A stretch of 64,000 nucleotides of DNA from Flavobacterium cucumis (GTDB taxonomy: Bacteria; Bacteroidota; Bacteroidia; Flavobacteriales; Flavobacteriaceae): NCBI RefSeq assembly GCF_900148835.1, contig NZ_FRYK01000001.1, positions 434,001-498,000 of the forward strand, in the 5' to 3' direction. The position numbers and the translations under genes were made by a program. The notes under the pieces are model-generated. The model did not search any database, was not told the origin of the DNA, and saw only the letters and a program-made list of their open reading frames with translations. Of the stretch, positions 37,890 through 48,412 are shown in pieces (the stretch's first letter is position 1; the number at the start of each line of letters is the position of its first letter).

Positions 37890-38651
37890 ATGGCAAACAA
37901 AATTGACGTTAAAGAGTTATTAGAAGCAGGTGTACATTTCGGACACATGACTCGTAAATGGGATCCAAACATGGCTCCTTACATTTATATGGAACGTAAT
38001 GGTATTCACATCATTAATCTATATAAAACTGCAGCTAAAATTGAAGAAGCTAATGAAGCTTTGAAAAAAATCGCTGCCTCTGGTAGAAAAGTATTATTCG
38101 TTGCTACCAAAAAACAAGCAAAAGATATCGTTGCTGAAAAAGCAGCATCTTGTAACATGCCATACATCACAGAAAGATGGCCAGGTGGTATGCTAACTAA
38201 CTTCGTAACTATTCGTAAAGCTGTTAAAAAAATGGCTTCTATTGATAGAATGAAGAAAGACGGTACCTTCAACACTTTATCTAAAAAAGAAAAATTACAA
38301 ATCGATCGTTTGAGAGCTAAGTTAGAGAAAAACTTAGGTTCAATTGCAGATATGTCAAGATTACCAGCTGCATTATTCGTAGTGGACGTAAAAGCTGAAC
38401 ATATCGCTGTTAAAGAAGCTCAAAAATTAAACATTCCAGTGTTCGCAATGGTAGATACGAATTCGGACCCACGTCCAATTGACTTCGTAATTCCTGCAAA
38501 TGACGATGCTTCTAAATCAATTGAAAAAGTTTTATCTTTAGTATCTTCAGCTATCGTTGAAGGTCTTTCTGATAGAAAAGTTGAAAAAGATGAATTACCA
38601 GCTAAAGAAGTAGAAGCTACTGAAGCTCCTGCTACTGAAACTGAAGCATAA
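37890..38651 (+). CDS. rpsB: 30S ribosomal protein S2
   Basis: 253 residues. Conserved segments include LLEAGVHFGHMTRKWDPNMAPYI, FVATKKQAKDIVAEKA, ERWPGGMLTNFVTIRKAV and DTNSDPRPIDFVIPANDDASKSI. The C-terminal tail is Glu/Ala/Thr-rich (PAKEVEATEAPATETEA), a variable extension. It is the first gene of rpsB-tsf, with a structured leader. Confidence 0.98.
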   Translation: MANKIDVKELLEAGVHFGHMTRKWDPNMAPYIYMERNGIHIINLYKTAAKIEEANEALKKIAASGRKVLFVATKKQAKDIVAEKAASCNMPYITERWPGGMLTNFVTIRKAVKKMASIDRMKKDGTFNTLSKKEKLQIDRLRAKLEKNLGSIADMSRLPAALFVVDVKAEHIAVKEAQKLNIPVFAMVDTNSDPRPIDFVIPANDDASKSIEKVLSLVSSAIVEGLSDRKVEKDELPAKEVEATEAPATETEA

Positions 38652-38659
38652 ATCAATTA

Positions 38660-38750
38660 ATTCCAAGAATTAAATTCCAAATTCCAAACTTGTTCTAACT
38701 TTTAGTTAGCAATTTAGTAAAATTGGAATTTGGGATTTAGTAATTGGAAT
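38660..38750. repeat. Inverted 4x7-bp repeat (stem-loop) between rpsB and tsf
   Basis: The left arm (38660-38687) is the units ATTCCAA, GAATTAA, ATTCCAA, ATTCCAA. The right arm (38723-38750) is TTGGAAT, TTGGGAT, TTAGTAA, TTGGAAT. The arms are complementary at 24 of 28 positions. The 35-base loop has an inner stem CTAAC/GTTAG. The unit differs by one base from the CTTCCAA repeat around the four-helix-bundle gene at 3294-3647, and the architecture is the same without a cargo gene. Confidence 0.85.
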
Positions 38751-38786
38751 TTTTACTTTTATAAACAACAAATAAAAAAATACAAA

Positions 38787-39608
38787 ATGGCAAATATTAC
38801 TGCTGCAGACGTAAATAAATTAAGAACCATCACAGGTGCTGGAATGATGGATTGTAAAAAAGCATTAGTGGAGGCTGAAGGAGATTTCGATTTAGCTATC
38901 GAAAACTTAAGAAAAAAAGGGCAAAAAGTTGCTGCTAACCGTTCAGATAGAGAATCTACTGAGGGAGCTGCTGTTGCTGTTATCAATGCTAACAATACTG
39001 CTGGAGTTGCAATCACTTTAAACTGTGAAACAGACTTCGTAGGTAAAAATGAAGCATTTGTAAAATTAGCTAACGACTTAGCTAACCAAGCATTAAACTT
39101 TGCTACTAAAGAAGAATTATTAGCTTCTGATTTCAACGGAATTACTGTTGCAGAGAAATTAATCGAGCAAACGGGTGTAATCGGAGAAAAAATCGAAATC
39201 GGTGCTTTCGAAAGATTAGAAGGTGCTTTCGTTGGATCTTATATTCACGCTGGTAAAATCGCTACTTTAGTGGCATTATCTGCAAACGTTGCTGGTGCTG
39301 ACGAAGCAGCTAAAAACGTAGCAATGCAAGCTGCTGCAATGAACCCAATAGCTTTAAACGAAGCTGGTGTTGATGCTGCAATTATTGAAAAAGAAATCGA
39401 AATCGCTAAAGAACAATTAAGAGCTGAAGGTAAACCAGAAGCTATGTTAGATAACATTTCTAAAGGTAAAATCCAACGTTTCTACAAAGATAATACTTTA
39501 GTAAACCAAGATTTTATTAAAGACAGTTCTATGAGTGTTGCTGCTTACATCAAATCTGTAGACGCTAACTTAACAGTAACTGGATTCAAAAGAGTTGCTT
39601 TAGGATAA
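38787..39608 (+). CDS. tsf: Translation elongation factor Ts
   Basis: 273 residues from the ATG at 38787 (MANITAADVNKLRTITGAG). An upstream in-frame start would translate the repeat hairpin and is rejected. EF-Ts is the nucleotide-exchange factor of EF-Tu. The family signatures are LRTITGAGMMDCKKALVEAEGD in the UBA-like N-terminus and TLNCETDFVGKNEAF in the core. The usual C-terminal EF-Ts motif also appears (GKIQRFYKDNTLVNQDF). It is downstream of rpsB and followed by a terminator. Confidence 0.97.
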   Translation: MANITAADVNKLRTITGAGMMDCKKALVEAEGDFDLAIENLRKKGQKVAANRSDRESTEGAAVAVINANNTAGVAITLNCETDFVGKNEAFVKLANDLANQALNFATKEELLASDFNGITVAEKLIEQTGVIGEKIEIGAFERLEGAFVGSYIHAGKIATLVALSANVAGADEAAKNVAMQAAAMNPIALNEAGVDAAIIEKEIEIAKEQLRAEGKPEAMLDNISKGKIQRFYKDNTLVNQDFIKDSSMSVAAYIKSVDANLTVTGFKRVALG

Positions 39609-39631
39609 TCCTATTTTAAACAAAATTATTC

Positions 39632-39669
39632 AAACCCTTAATTCTTTAACAAGAGTTAAGGGTTTTTTC
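39632..39669 (+). terminator. Terminator of rpsB-tsf
   Basis: AAACCCTTAA (39632-39641) pairs with TTAAGGGTTT (39656-39665), followed by TTTCTTTTT. Confidence 0.87.
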
Positions 39670-39683
39670 TTTTTAAAATACTG

Positions 39684-39691
39684 TATATTTG
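39684..39691 (+). promoter_or_regulatory. Putative -7 box of the TraB/GumN-like gene
   Basis: TATATTTG, 24 bases before the TTG start at 39715 and just after the tsf terminator. Confidence 0.5.
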
Positions 39692-39714
39692 ATTTAAAGT
39701 TAAATCGAATTATC

Positions 39715-42700
39715 TTGAAAAGAATTGTTTTATTTATCATCTTTTACTCAGTTTCCATAATTGCACAAGAAAAAAAATACCAAAGTTTATTGTGGGAAAT
39801 TAGCGGCAACAACCTACAAAAAAAGTCGTATCTCTATGGCAGCATGCACGTGAGCGATAAAGTTTCCTACCATCTTTCTGATAACTTTTTTAAACATCTT
39901 AATGAGGCCGACATCATAGCAAACGAAAGTGAACCAAGAACTTGGACCTCATTATTTGACTTGTTTAGCTTTTATAACCAATTTACAAATCAAAATAGAT
40001 TTTATACAAACTTCTATATAAATCCAATTGAAAAAGAAAATCTATATTCTTTATTTAAAAGCAATAATTACAACCTAATTAGTCTTCTAACACGAACTAA
40101 TGAAGCGCAAAAAGACTTTCAAGAAGAAACCTATCTAGACATGTTTATCTACAGAACAGGAAGAAAGTACAACAAAAAAACAATTGGCTTAGAAGATGTG
40201 AAGCAATCCACTTTAAACATTATGACAGCGCAAGCTAAAATGGATGAGAGTGAAGTAGATAAAAACCGCCAAGCCATTTTAAAAATCTTAAAAAATAAAT
40301 CTTACGAACAGGCACTAAATGATTTTTATAGAGAAAAAGATTTAGACATGATCGACTCATTAGGAATGTTAAGCTCACCCAAATCTTTCTTAAAAGCCAT
40401 GCTCTTTGACCGAAACATTGAAATGGTTAAAAATATGGATTCTATAATGAAAACTGGTAGTTTATTTAGTGCAATTGGCGCTGCGCACTTACCGGGACCT
40501 AATGGGATAATTGAATTACTAAGATCAAAAGGTTATAAAGTCACTCCTATTTTTGGAAACTATACCGAAAAAGGGAAAGCTGTAAAAAAACAAATAGAAG
40601 AATATTTTACGAAACCAGAACTAAAAATCAAAACCACAGCTGATGGAATGATTTCTCTACCCCTTTTTGAAATTGTACTTGAAAACGGGGAAGACTTGGA
40701 ATCTCCCGATTTGGTCAACGGCGGTTATGTAAATGTAAAAAGAAAGCGATTAAACGATTTCATCAATAAAAAGAATAAATTTTTTAATACTAAGACACTA
40801 GATAGTTTGTTTTATGAAAATATTCCAGGTGAAATAATAGAAAAAAAATCCTATCAAGAAAAAAACTACTGGGTTTATGATTTAAAAAGTAAAACCAAGA
40901 CTGGAAACGCTCAACGTTATCGATATTATATTACTCCGCTAGAAATCATTACTGTAATTATGGGTGGTGAAGGCGATTATGTTAGACGTTTTGAAGATGA
41001 TATTTTTTCAAAGATTGAACTAAAAGACACTAAAAACATTTGGGAAAAAATGAATCCAAGAAAAGGAAACTTTGAAATACAAATCCCCGCATATTACTCA
41101 TATTCTGGAAATAAAAATAACGAAAAAGACAATTCAGACATTTCGATTATTGCTCTTGACGAAAAAGAAAAAAGTTATTATTTTTTTATAGAAAAAACAC
41201 TTTCTGAAATAAATAATTTAGAAAACTCAGAATATGAGTTAAAGCGCATTCATCAAGAATTTTATAACCAACACGACTTGGATTCTGTCCACACAAGATT
41301 TAATAAAGAAAGAGAAATATTTTACTCAAAATCAACAATTGACAACAGAGCCATTCAACTAAAATCTACAATAAACGGAAATAAATACTATCTTCTTGGA
41401 ACTGTAAACGCTTCTGAAACAAATACCAAACGTTATTTCGAGTCTTTCAAAATCAAATCAGCAATCGATTCGGGCACTTATAGAATTTTCAAAGACACTA
41501 CAAACCATTTTAGTATTGAAGTTCCAGAAAAACAAAACGAACATTTAGACTTTTTGATCGATATTGACCCCAAAAACAGTACGAAAAAGAAAAATCATTT
41601 TACAGCCAAATCAAAAAGCTATAATTTCTTAGGCAGCAACGGCGCCATAATTCAATTAAATTATTACAAGTACCATCGCTATGAATCTGAAAAATCTTTA
41701 GATTCGATTTGGAAAGAATACCGCAAACAAATTACAAAAAACCAAACGGTTAATCAAATACAAGAAGAAAATGCTCCAAATACAAACGAAACTACATCAA
41801 TTGATGCAAATTTTAATCTGCCAACTGATTTTTTAAGTTCTGATTGGGATAAAAAATTATTTGGTAAAGAGGAAAAATTAAAAATAATAGAAGAGAATAT
41901 CGATTACGACAAAGAAAGACAACTACATACTTTCGAAGCTCTAGTTTCAAAACAAGACTCCAAACAAGCCATAAAATATAAATTACTTCTAAAAGGAAAT
42001 ACCATTTATGAAGTGTCAACCTTAGTTCCTAAAAATTACAATAAAAAAGATACTTTTGTTGAAAGGACATTTAATTCCTTGGTTTTACTAAATAACGCTT
42101 CAGAAAATATCTTTGAAAACAAAATGGATTTATTTCTGAATGATGTTAGAAGTAAACACGATAGCATTCGCTATTCAGCACTAAAATCAATTGAATACTT
42201 ATCAATTGAAAAGAAAGATCTTTCCAAACTCATAACTTTTATTAACACCTTTAAGTTTAGGGAAGATGAAACGGAAATTTTAGGTGCATTATATGAAAAG
42301 TTGGGACAAATAAAGACTCCCGAAGTTATTAATTACCTTGAAAACGCCTATAAAAAAGAAAATTCAAGCACTATAATTCAGTTTGCCATATTAAGAGCAT
42401 TAACACATCAAAAAAGCAAGGAGGCCTATAAAAAAATCTTGGAGCTATTGGAATTCGATTTGCCAATATCAGATAACGAATACGAGATAATTGGATTATT
42501 CAGTCTTTTTGAAGAAGATCTTGAAAATAGTCAAGTTATGTTCCCCTACATCTTTCAATACTATAGCATTAAAGAATTTCACGGACCAATTGTTTCTTTT
42601 ACTCATAAAGTGCTATTGAAAAACTATGGGAACGCCAAAAAATTGAAATCGTTCAAGAAAATGTTACTAACTAATGCAAAATTAGAATACAAACGATTAG

Positions 42701-43413
42701 CTAGTTGGAAAAACAAACAAAACATCAAATCAACTGACGAAGATCAATACTATGAGGAAGAAGCTCCAATAGAAGATTTCATAAGTTACTATACAATTTT
42801 ATTTCCCTTTAGAACCGAAAAAGATATCGCACAACTCTTTAGTAAAGCCAATAATCTAAATATTGACAATTTAGACTTAGCTATGGCTGACATACAATTA
42901 AAAAAAACCAATCAGGTTGAAAACATAACTTTAGAAAAAATTTTAAGTAATGAAAAAATTCAATTTATCGGTTTTTTAATGTTGCATCACATGAAAGAAA
43001 ACTCATTTTTAACAAAATATGATGCTAAAACTATTGCAATGGCAGCTGAAGTTTATGCGGAAAATATTGATAAAAAAACCGAATCATTAACATTTTATGA
43101 TTCAAAAGAAATTAAATTTAATAATAAAAAAATCATCTATTTCTTCTTCAAAAGAATAAATACTGAAGAGAATTCATACAAATCAAATGAACAAAAAATA
43201 GGTGGCATTGGCTTTATAACGCAAAATGGGAAAATCAACATTAAAGAATACCACAAACTAAACTCAAAAATATTTTTAGAAGAAAAAGAAGTTGAAGGTA
43301 TTATTAAAAATATGATTGACGAATCCTTAAACGAGCATCATAAAAGAGCTTCATTTGGTAAAATAAAATCGAATTACAACTTTTACGAAGAAGTAAACTC
43401 AGAAGACTATTAA
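39715..43413 (+). CDS. Large exported TraB/GumN-domain protein with a C-terminal helical-repeat region
   Basis: 1232 residues from a TTG start. A short signal peptide (KRIVLFIIFYSVSIIAQ) is followed by a TraB/GumN-type domain to about residue 290: LLWEISGNNLQKKSYLYGSM with H at the next position, ADIIANESEP, YNKKTIGLEDVKQ, and GSLFSAIGAAHLPGPNGIIELL. The TraB fold is linked to the Tiki/EreA metalloprotease superfamily, and the expected His/Glu positions (GSMH, NESE, GAAHLPG) are present. The middle (about 300-800) is not recognised. Residues about 805-1010 contain HEAT-like helical pairs (SIRYSALKSIEYLSIEKKDL; TIIQFAILRALTHQKSKEAY). GumN proteins are usually about 300 residues, so this is an unusual fusion. 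Its stop is 1 base before the next ATG. Confidence 0.75.
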   Translation: MKRIVLFIIFYSVSIIAQEKKYQSLLWEISGNNLQKKSYLYGSMHVSDKVSYHLSDNFFKHLNEADIIANESEPRTWTSLFDLFSFYNQFTNQNRFYTNFYINPIEKENLYSLFKSNNYNLISLLTRTNEAQKDFQEETYLDMFIYRTGRKYNKKTIGLEDVKQSTLNIMTAQAKMDESEVDKNRQAILKILKNKSYEQALNDFYREKDLDMIDSLGMLSSPKSFLKAMLFDRNIEMVKNMDSIMKTGSLFSAIGAAHLPGPNGIIELLRSKGYKVTPIFGNYTEKGKAVKKQIEEYFTKPELKIKTTADGMISLPLFEIVLENGEDLESPDLVNGGYVNVKRKRLNDFINKKNKFFNTKTLDSLFYENIPGEIIEKKSYQEKNYWVYDLKSKTKTGNAQRYRYYITPLEIITVIMGGEGDYVRRFEDDIFSKIELKDTKNIWEKMNPRKGNFEIQIPAYYSYSGNKNNEKDNSDISIIALDEKEKSYYFFIEKTLSEINNLENSEYELKRIHQEFYNQHDLDSVHTRFNKEREIFYSKSTIDNRAIQLKSTINGNKYYLLGTVNASETNTKRYFESFKIKSAIDSGTYRIFKDTTNHFSIEVPEKQNEHLDFLIDIDPKNSTKKKNHFTAKSKSYNFLGSNGAIIQLNYYKYHRYESEKSLDSIWKEYRKQITKNQTVNQIQEENAPNTNETTSIDANFNLPTDFLSSDWDKKLFGKEEKLKIIEENIDYDKERQLHTFEALVSKQDSKQAIKYKLLLKGNTIYEVSTLVPKNYNKKDTFVERTFNSLVLLNNASENIFENKMDLFLNDVRSKHDSIRYSALKSIEYLSIEKKDLSKLITFINTFKFREDETEILGALYEKLGQIKTPEVINYLENAYKKENSSTIIQFAILRALTHQKSKEAYKKILELLEFDLPISDNEYEIIGLFSLFEEDLENSQVMFPYIFQYYSIKEFHGPIVSFTHKVLLKNYGNAKKLKSFKKMLLTNAKLEYKRLASWKNKQNIKSTDEDQYYEEEAPIEDFISYYTILFPFRTEKDIAQLFSKANNLNIDNLDLAMADIQLKKTNQVENITLEKILSNEKIQFIGFLMLHHMKENSFLTKYDAKTIAMAAEVYAENIDKKTESLTFYDSKEIKFNNKKIIYFFFKRINTEENSYKSNEQKIGGIGFITQNGKINIKEYHKLNSKIFLEEKEVEGIIKNMIDESLNEHHKRASFGKIKSNYNFYEEVNSEDY

Positions 43414-43414
43414 T

Positions 43415-44068
43415 ATGTTTCAAAGAAGAAAAGATATCATTTATGTGATCTTAGCTGGAATTTTTATTACCAATGCTTTGGTTGCTGAATTAATTGGCGG
43501 AAAATTAATTTATATTGGAGATGTTGTGATGAGTTTAGGGATTTTACCTTGGCCCATTGTTTTCATTACAACTGATTTAATCAACGAATATTTTGGAGAA
43601 AAAGGGGTAAAAAAATTGTCATTCATTACAGCAGGATTAATTGCTTATACTTTTTTTCTGCTATTAATTGGACTCCAAATCCCTGCTGTTAAAGGAGATA
43701 ACTTAATTACTGACGAGCAATTCACTGCAGTTTTTGGGCAAAGTATGTGGATTATTGTTGGAAGTATTACAGCTTTTTTAGTATCCCAATTAATTGATGT
43801 AACCTTATTTCATTTTGTAAAAAATCGAACTGGTAAAAAAATGATTTGGTTAAGAAGTACGGGGTCAACTGTAATTTCTCAGCTTTTTGATAGTTTCATT
43901 GTACTAGGAATCGCCTTTTGGTTACCCGGTAAAATTGACACGAAAATGTTTATTGCATCAGCATTAACAGGCTATACCGTGAAATTACTAATTGCTGTTG
44001 GACTAACCCCTTTAATTTACTTGGGACATTATGTAATTGAAAAATACTTAGCTAAAGATGGAAAATAA
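43415..44068 (+). CDS. yhhQ: Queuosine precursor transporter (YhhQ/Vut_1 family)
   Basis: 217 residues, about six membrane segments. The family signature is clear in LAGIFITNALVAELIGGKLIYIG, the acidic FITTDLINEYFGEKG, WIIVGSITAFLVSQLIDVTLFHFV and STGSTVISQLFDSFIVLGIAFWLPG. YhhQ of E. coli imports queuosine precursors such as preQ0/preQ1. With queG at 2354-3292 this suggests salvage of queuine-type precursors. It overlaps tag by 11 bases. Confidence 0.92.
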   Translation: MFQRRKDIIYVILAGIFITNALVAELIGGKLIYIGDVVMSLGILPWPIVFITTDLINEYFGEKGVKKLSFITAGLIAYTFFLLLIGLQIPAVKGDNLITDEQFTAVFGQSMWIIVGSITAFLVSQLIDVTLFHFVKNRTGKKMIWLRSTGSTVISQLFDSFIVLGIAFWLPGKIDTKMFIASALTGYTVKLLIAVGLTPLIYLGHYVIEKYLAKDGK

Positions 44069-44618
44069 AAACCGTTGTATTTGGTGTGAAAAAGATGACT
44101 TATATCGAAATTATCACGATAATGAATGGGGAAAACCTATTTATGATGATGAAACCATATTCGAATTTCTTATTCTAGAAACGTTTCAAGCGGGATTAAG
44201 CTGGTATACTGTTTTAGCTAAAAGAGAAAATTTCAGAAAAGCATTTGATAATTTTGATTTAATGAAAGTGGCTAATTACTCAGAAGAGAAAATGAATGCA
44301 TTAGCTGAAGATGCAGGAATTATCCGAAATAAATTAAAGATCAAAGCTACCGTTACCAACGCACAAGCGTTTTTAAAAATCCAAAAAGAATTTGGAAGTT
44401 TTTCGAAATATATTTGGGGGTTTGTAAACGGAAAACCTATTGACAACCAACCCAAAACACTAAATGATGTTAAGGCCACTACTCCAATTTCAGATGCTCT
44501 AAGTAAGGATTTAAAGAAGCGAGGATTTAAATTTGTAGGCTCCACAGTGGTATACGCCCATATGCAAGCCACTGGAATGGTAAATGATCATGTAATGGAT
44601 TGTTGGACTAGAAAATAA
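44058..44618 (+). CDS. tag: DNA-3-methyladenine glycosylase I
   Basis: 186 residues. Tag excises 3-methyladenine from alkylated DNA. The family start [20 protein letters not shown] supplies the zinc-binding Cys/His set. The core [26 protein letters not shown] and the C-terminal [20 protein letters not shown] complete the fold and the second zinc ligands. All expected key residues appear present. Overlaps yhhQ by 11 bases, indicating one operon. Confidence 0.96.
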   Translation: MENKNRCIWCEKDDLYRNYHDNEWGKPIYDDETIFEFLILETFQAGLSWYTVLAKRENFRKAFDNFDLMKVANYSEEKMNALAEDAGIIRNKLKIKATVTNAQAFLKIQKEFGSFSKYIWGFVNGKPIDNQPKTLNDVKATTPISDALSKDLKKRGFKFVGSTVVYAHMQATGMVNDHVMDCWTRK

Positions 44619-44622
44619 AATT

Positions 44623-44835
44623 ATGAGTAACGATCCACTACACGGAAAATCTCTAAAAGCTATTTTGGAACAATTAGTAGCTTTTTATGGCTTTGATACT
44701 TTGTCAGAGCTCATCAATATCAATTGCTTTAAAGATAATGCATCAATAAATTCTAGTTTGAAATTCTTAAGAAAAACCGATTGGGCTAGAAAAAAAGTTG
44801 AGGAATTATATATAAAATCTATATACAAATTTTAA
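44623..44835 (+). CDS. VF530/DUF2132 family small DNA-binding protein
   Basis: 70 residues, the full length of the VF530 family, a small helical fold with reported DNA-binding character. The whole conserved core is present: [20 protein letters not shown], then [20 protein letters not shown] and [10 protein letters not shown]. It lies 4 bases after tag, last in the yhhQ-tag operon. Role in the cell unknown. Confidence 0.87.
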   Translation: MSNDPLHGKSLKAILEQLVAFYGFDTLSELININCFKDNASINSSLKFLRKTDWARKKVEELYIKSIYKF

Positions 44836-44864
44836 AAAAAATACAAATATTTAAATAATACTAA

Positions 44865-44872
44865 TATATTTG
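44865..44872 (+). promoter_or_regulatory. Putative -7 box of the thi operon
   Basis: TATATTTG directly upstream of the TPP aptamer. Transcription would begin at about 44877, right at the first strand of aptamer stem P1. Confidence 0.6.
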
Positions 44873-44875
44873 TAA

Positions 44876-44957
44876 CACTTTAGGGGTGCCTATTTTAAAT
44901 AGGCTGAGATTTTACCCTTTGAACCTGATGCAGTTCATACTGCCGTAGGGAAAAGTG
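44876..44957 (+). ncRNA. TPP riboswitch aptamer (thi operon)
   Basis: The thi-box consensus is intact: GGGGTGCC, CTGAGA (44904-44909), ACCC, GAACCTGATGCAGTTCATAC and TAGGGA. P1 is CACTT (44876-44880) with AAGTG (44953-44957). It binds thiamine pyrophosphate and controls the biosynthesis operon that follows. Confidence 0.97.
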
Positions 44958-44982
44958 AAATGACTTCATTTTATTTATGTAG

Positions 44983-45023
44983 CCATTCCTAAAGTGCTTT
45001 TATATCAAAAACTTAAGGAATGG
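44983..45023 (+). promoter_or_regulatory. Riboswitch expression platform hiding the thiS start codon
   Basis: CCATTCCTAAAG (44983-44994) can pair with CTTAAGGAATGG (45012-45023) at 11 of 12 positions. The second strand contains the thiS ATG (45020-45022). CCTAAAGTG (44988-44996) is also perfectly complementary to CACTTTAGG (44876-44884), the 5' strand of P1, which would free the ATG. The two pairings exclude each other. Confidence 0.75.
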
Positions 45024-45226
45024 AAATCAAAGTTAACAATCAAATCAAAAAAATTACATCTAACGGTTTAACTGTTCAGATGCTACTTGATTTAGAAAGA
45101 CCAAACAAACAAAACGGTATTGCTCTCGCAATAAACGGCGTTGTAGTTCCAAAATCGAATTGGAACTCTCATTACATCAAAGAAAAAGATGAAATTTTAA
45201 TAATATCAGCAACTCAAGGCGGATGA
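45020..45226 (+). CDS. thiS: Sulfur carrier protein ThiS
   Basis: 68 residues ending in the functional Gly-Gly (ISATQGG), which is adenylated by ThiF and thiocarboxylated to donate sulfur for the thiazole ring. A ubiquitin-like fold with NGVVVPKSNWNSHYIKEKDEILI as the conserved core. First gene of the thi operon; its ATG lies in the riboswitch hairpin. Confidence 0.96.
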   Translation: MEIKVNNQIKKITSNGLTVQMLLDLERPNKQNGIALAINGVVVPKSNWNSHYIKEKDEILIISATQGG

Positions 45227-45249
45227 ATCTTCTTTTGGCTCAAAACTAA

Positions 45250-47094
<1,845 letters not shown>

Positions 47095-47096
47095 TT

Positions 47097-47684
47097 ATGA
47101 TTATCATAACCAACCCTTTTGCTATTTCAAACGAAATTAAAATTATTCATTCTCTTTTCGAGGAAGGATTATCATTTCTTCATATTCGAAAACCTGATTT
47201 CTCCGAAGCAGAAATGGAATCGCTTTTATTAAAAATAGGATTGGAATATTATAATCGTTTGGTTTTACACAGTCATCATCAACTGGCAAAAAACCTAGAT
47301 ATCAATCAATTGCATTTTTCTGAGAAAGAAAGAAATTCCATACCAGTAAAGCCTTTAAAATCAATTAAATACCATTCCACATCAATTCATACTATCGATA
47401 ATTTCAATGCGCTAAAACATAGTTTTGAATACGCTTTTTTGAGTCCAATTTTTCCAAGCATTTCCAAACCGAATTACACTCCAAAAAACAATCACTTTGA
47501 AAGAGTAAAAGAAAGAAGCAACTTCGACACAAGACTAGTTGCATTAGGTGGAATTACAGCTGAAAATATTCAATATACATTAGAAAACGGTTTTGATGAT
47601 GTAGCATTATTAGGAACCATTTGGAATTGTAAAAACCCAGTAAAAAAATATATAAAATGTCGAAAAATCGCCCAATCGTTTTAA
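47097..47684 (+). CDS. ThiE/TenI-family protein (second copy, possible thiazole tautomerase)
   Basis: 195 residues in the TIM-barrel family of thiamine phosphate synthase, but divergent from the classical ThiE at 48405. The strand LSFLHIRKPDFSE, the FLSPIFPSISKPNY loop and VALGGITAENI are retained. Where ThiE has the NDKVDLA phosphate/magnesium motif this protein has HSHHQLA, so it probably does not make thiamine phosphate. TenI of Bacillus, a similar divergent copy, is a thiazole tautomerase acting after ThiG; the position here in an operon with thiG fits that idea, which is inference. Starts 2 bases after thiC and overlaps thiD by 28 bases. Confidence 0.85.
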   Translation: MIIITNPFAISNEIKIIHSLFEEGLSFLHIRKPDFSEAEMESLLLKIGLEYYNRLVLHSHHQLAKNLDINQLHFSEKERNSIPVKPLKSIKYHSTSIHTIDNFNALKHSFEYAFLSPIFPSISKPNYTPKNNHFERVKERSNFDTRLVALGGITAENIQYTLENGFDDVALLGTIWNCKNPVKKYIKCRKIAQSF

Positions 47685-48412
47685 CAATTGCAGGTTTTGA
47701 CCCTTCTGCTGGTGCTGGTATTTTATCGGATATCAAAACGTTTGAACAACATCAAGTGTATGGATTAGCCATTAATACTGGGAATACGATTCAAACCGAA
47801 AATCATTTTTATGAAATGCATTGGACTGACTTAGATTTTGTATTGCGTTCCATAAAAATGCTCTTCGAAAAACACGATATAAAAGGAGTTAAAATAGGGA
47901 TTATTCCATCGCTAACCTATTTAAAAAGTATTGTTCAAGAAATAAAAACACTTTCACCAAAAACAATAATCATTTGGGACACCATTTTAAAATCCTCTAC
48001 TGATTTTACTTTTATCTCCATTGATAACAAATCAACTTTTATAGAGGTAATTCGAAACATAGACTTAATTACTCCAAACTATATAGAACTATCAAAACTC
48101 TCCCAAAATGGAATTTCTGCAACAAAAACAGCACAAAAATTATCTAAATATTGTCCTGTTTTATTGAAAGGAGGACATCGTTCTGAATTGAAAGGCATAG
48201 ATGAACTATACCTCAATGGAGAAGTCATAAAAATAATACCAAAAACATCAAGTATACAAGAGAAACATGGTTCTGGTTGTGTTTTATCTGCTGCAATTCT
48301 AGCGAATATAGCATTGAAATACGATCTAACTTCTGCTTGTACAAATGCCAAAATTTATATTGAAAAATTTCTTAACTCAAACAATACACTATTAGGATAT
48401 CATTATGTTTAG
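47657..48412 (+). CDS. thiD: Hydroxymethylpyrimidine (phospho)kinase ThiD
   Basis: 251 residues, ribokinase fold. It phosphorylates HMP and HMP-phosphate to HMP diphosphate. Signatures are LTIAGFDPSAGAGILSDIKTF near the start, YGLAINTGNTIQTEN, and the anion-hole EKHGSGCVLSAAILANIAL with the catalytic Cys in GSGC. It overlaps its upstream neighbour by 28 bases and thiE by 8 bases, so the operon is tightly packed. Confidence 0.95.
   Translation: MSKNRPIVLTIAGFDPSAGAGILSDIKTFEQHQVYGLAINTGNTIQTENHFYEMHWTDLDFVLRSIKMLFEKHDIKGVKIGIIPSLTYLKSIVQEIKTLSPKTIIIWDTILKSSTDFTFISIDNKSTFIEVIRNIDLITPNYIELSKLSQNGISATKTAQKLSKYCPVLLKGGHRSELKGIDELYLNGEVIKIIPKTSSIQEKHGSGCVLSAAILANIALKYDLTSACTNAKIYIEKFLNSNNTLLGYHYV

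Noticed and set aside
38730-38786. Upstream start for EF-Ts
   Set aside because: Would encode residues from the repeat hairpin; the family N-terminus begins at 38787.
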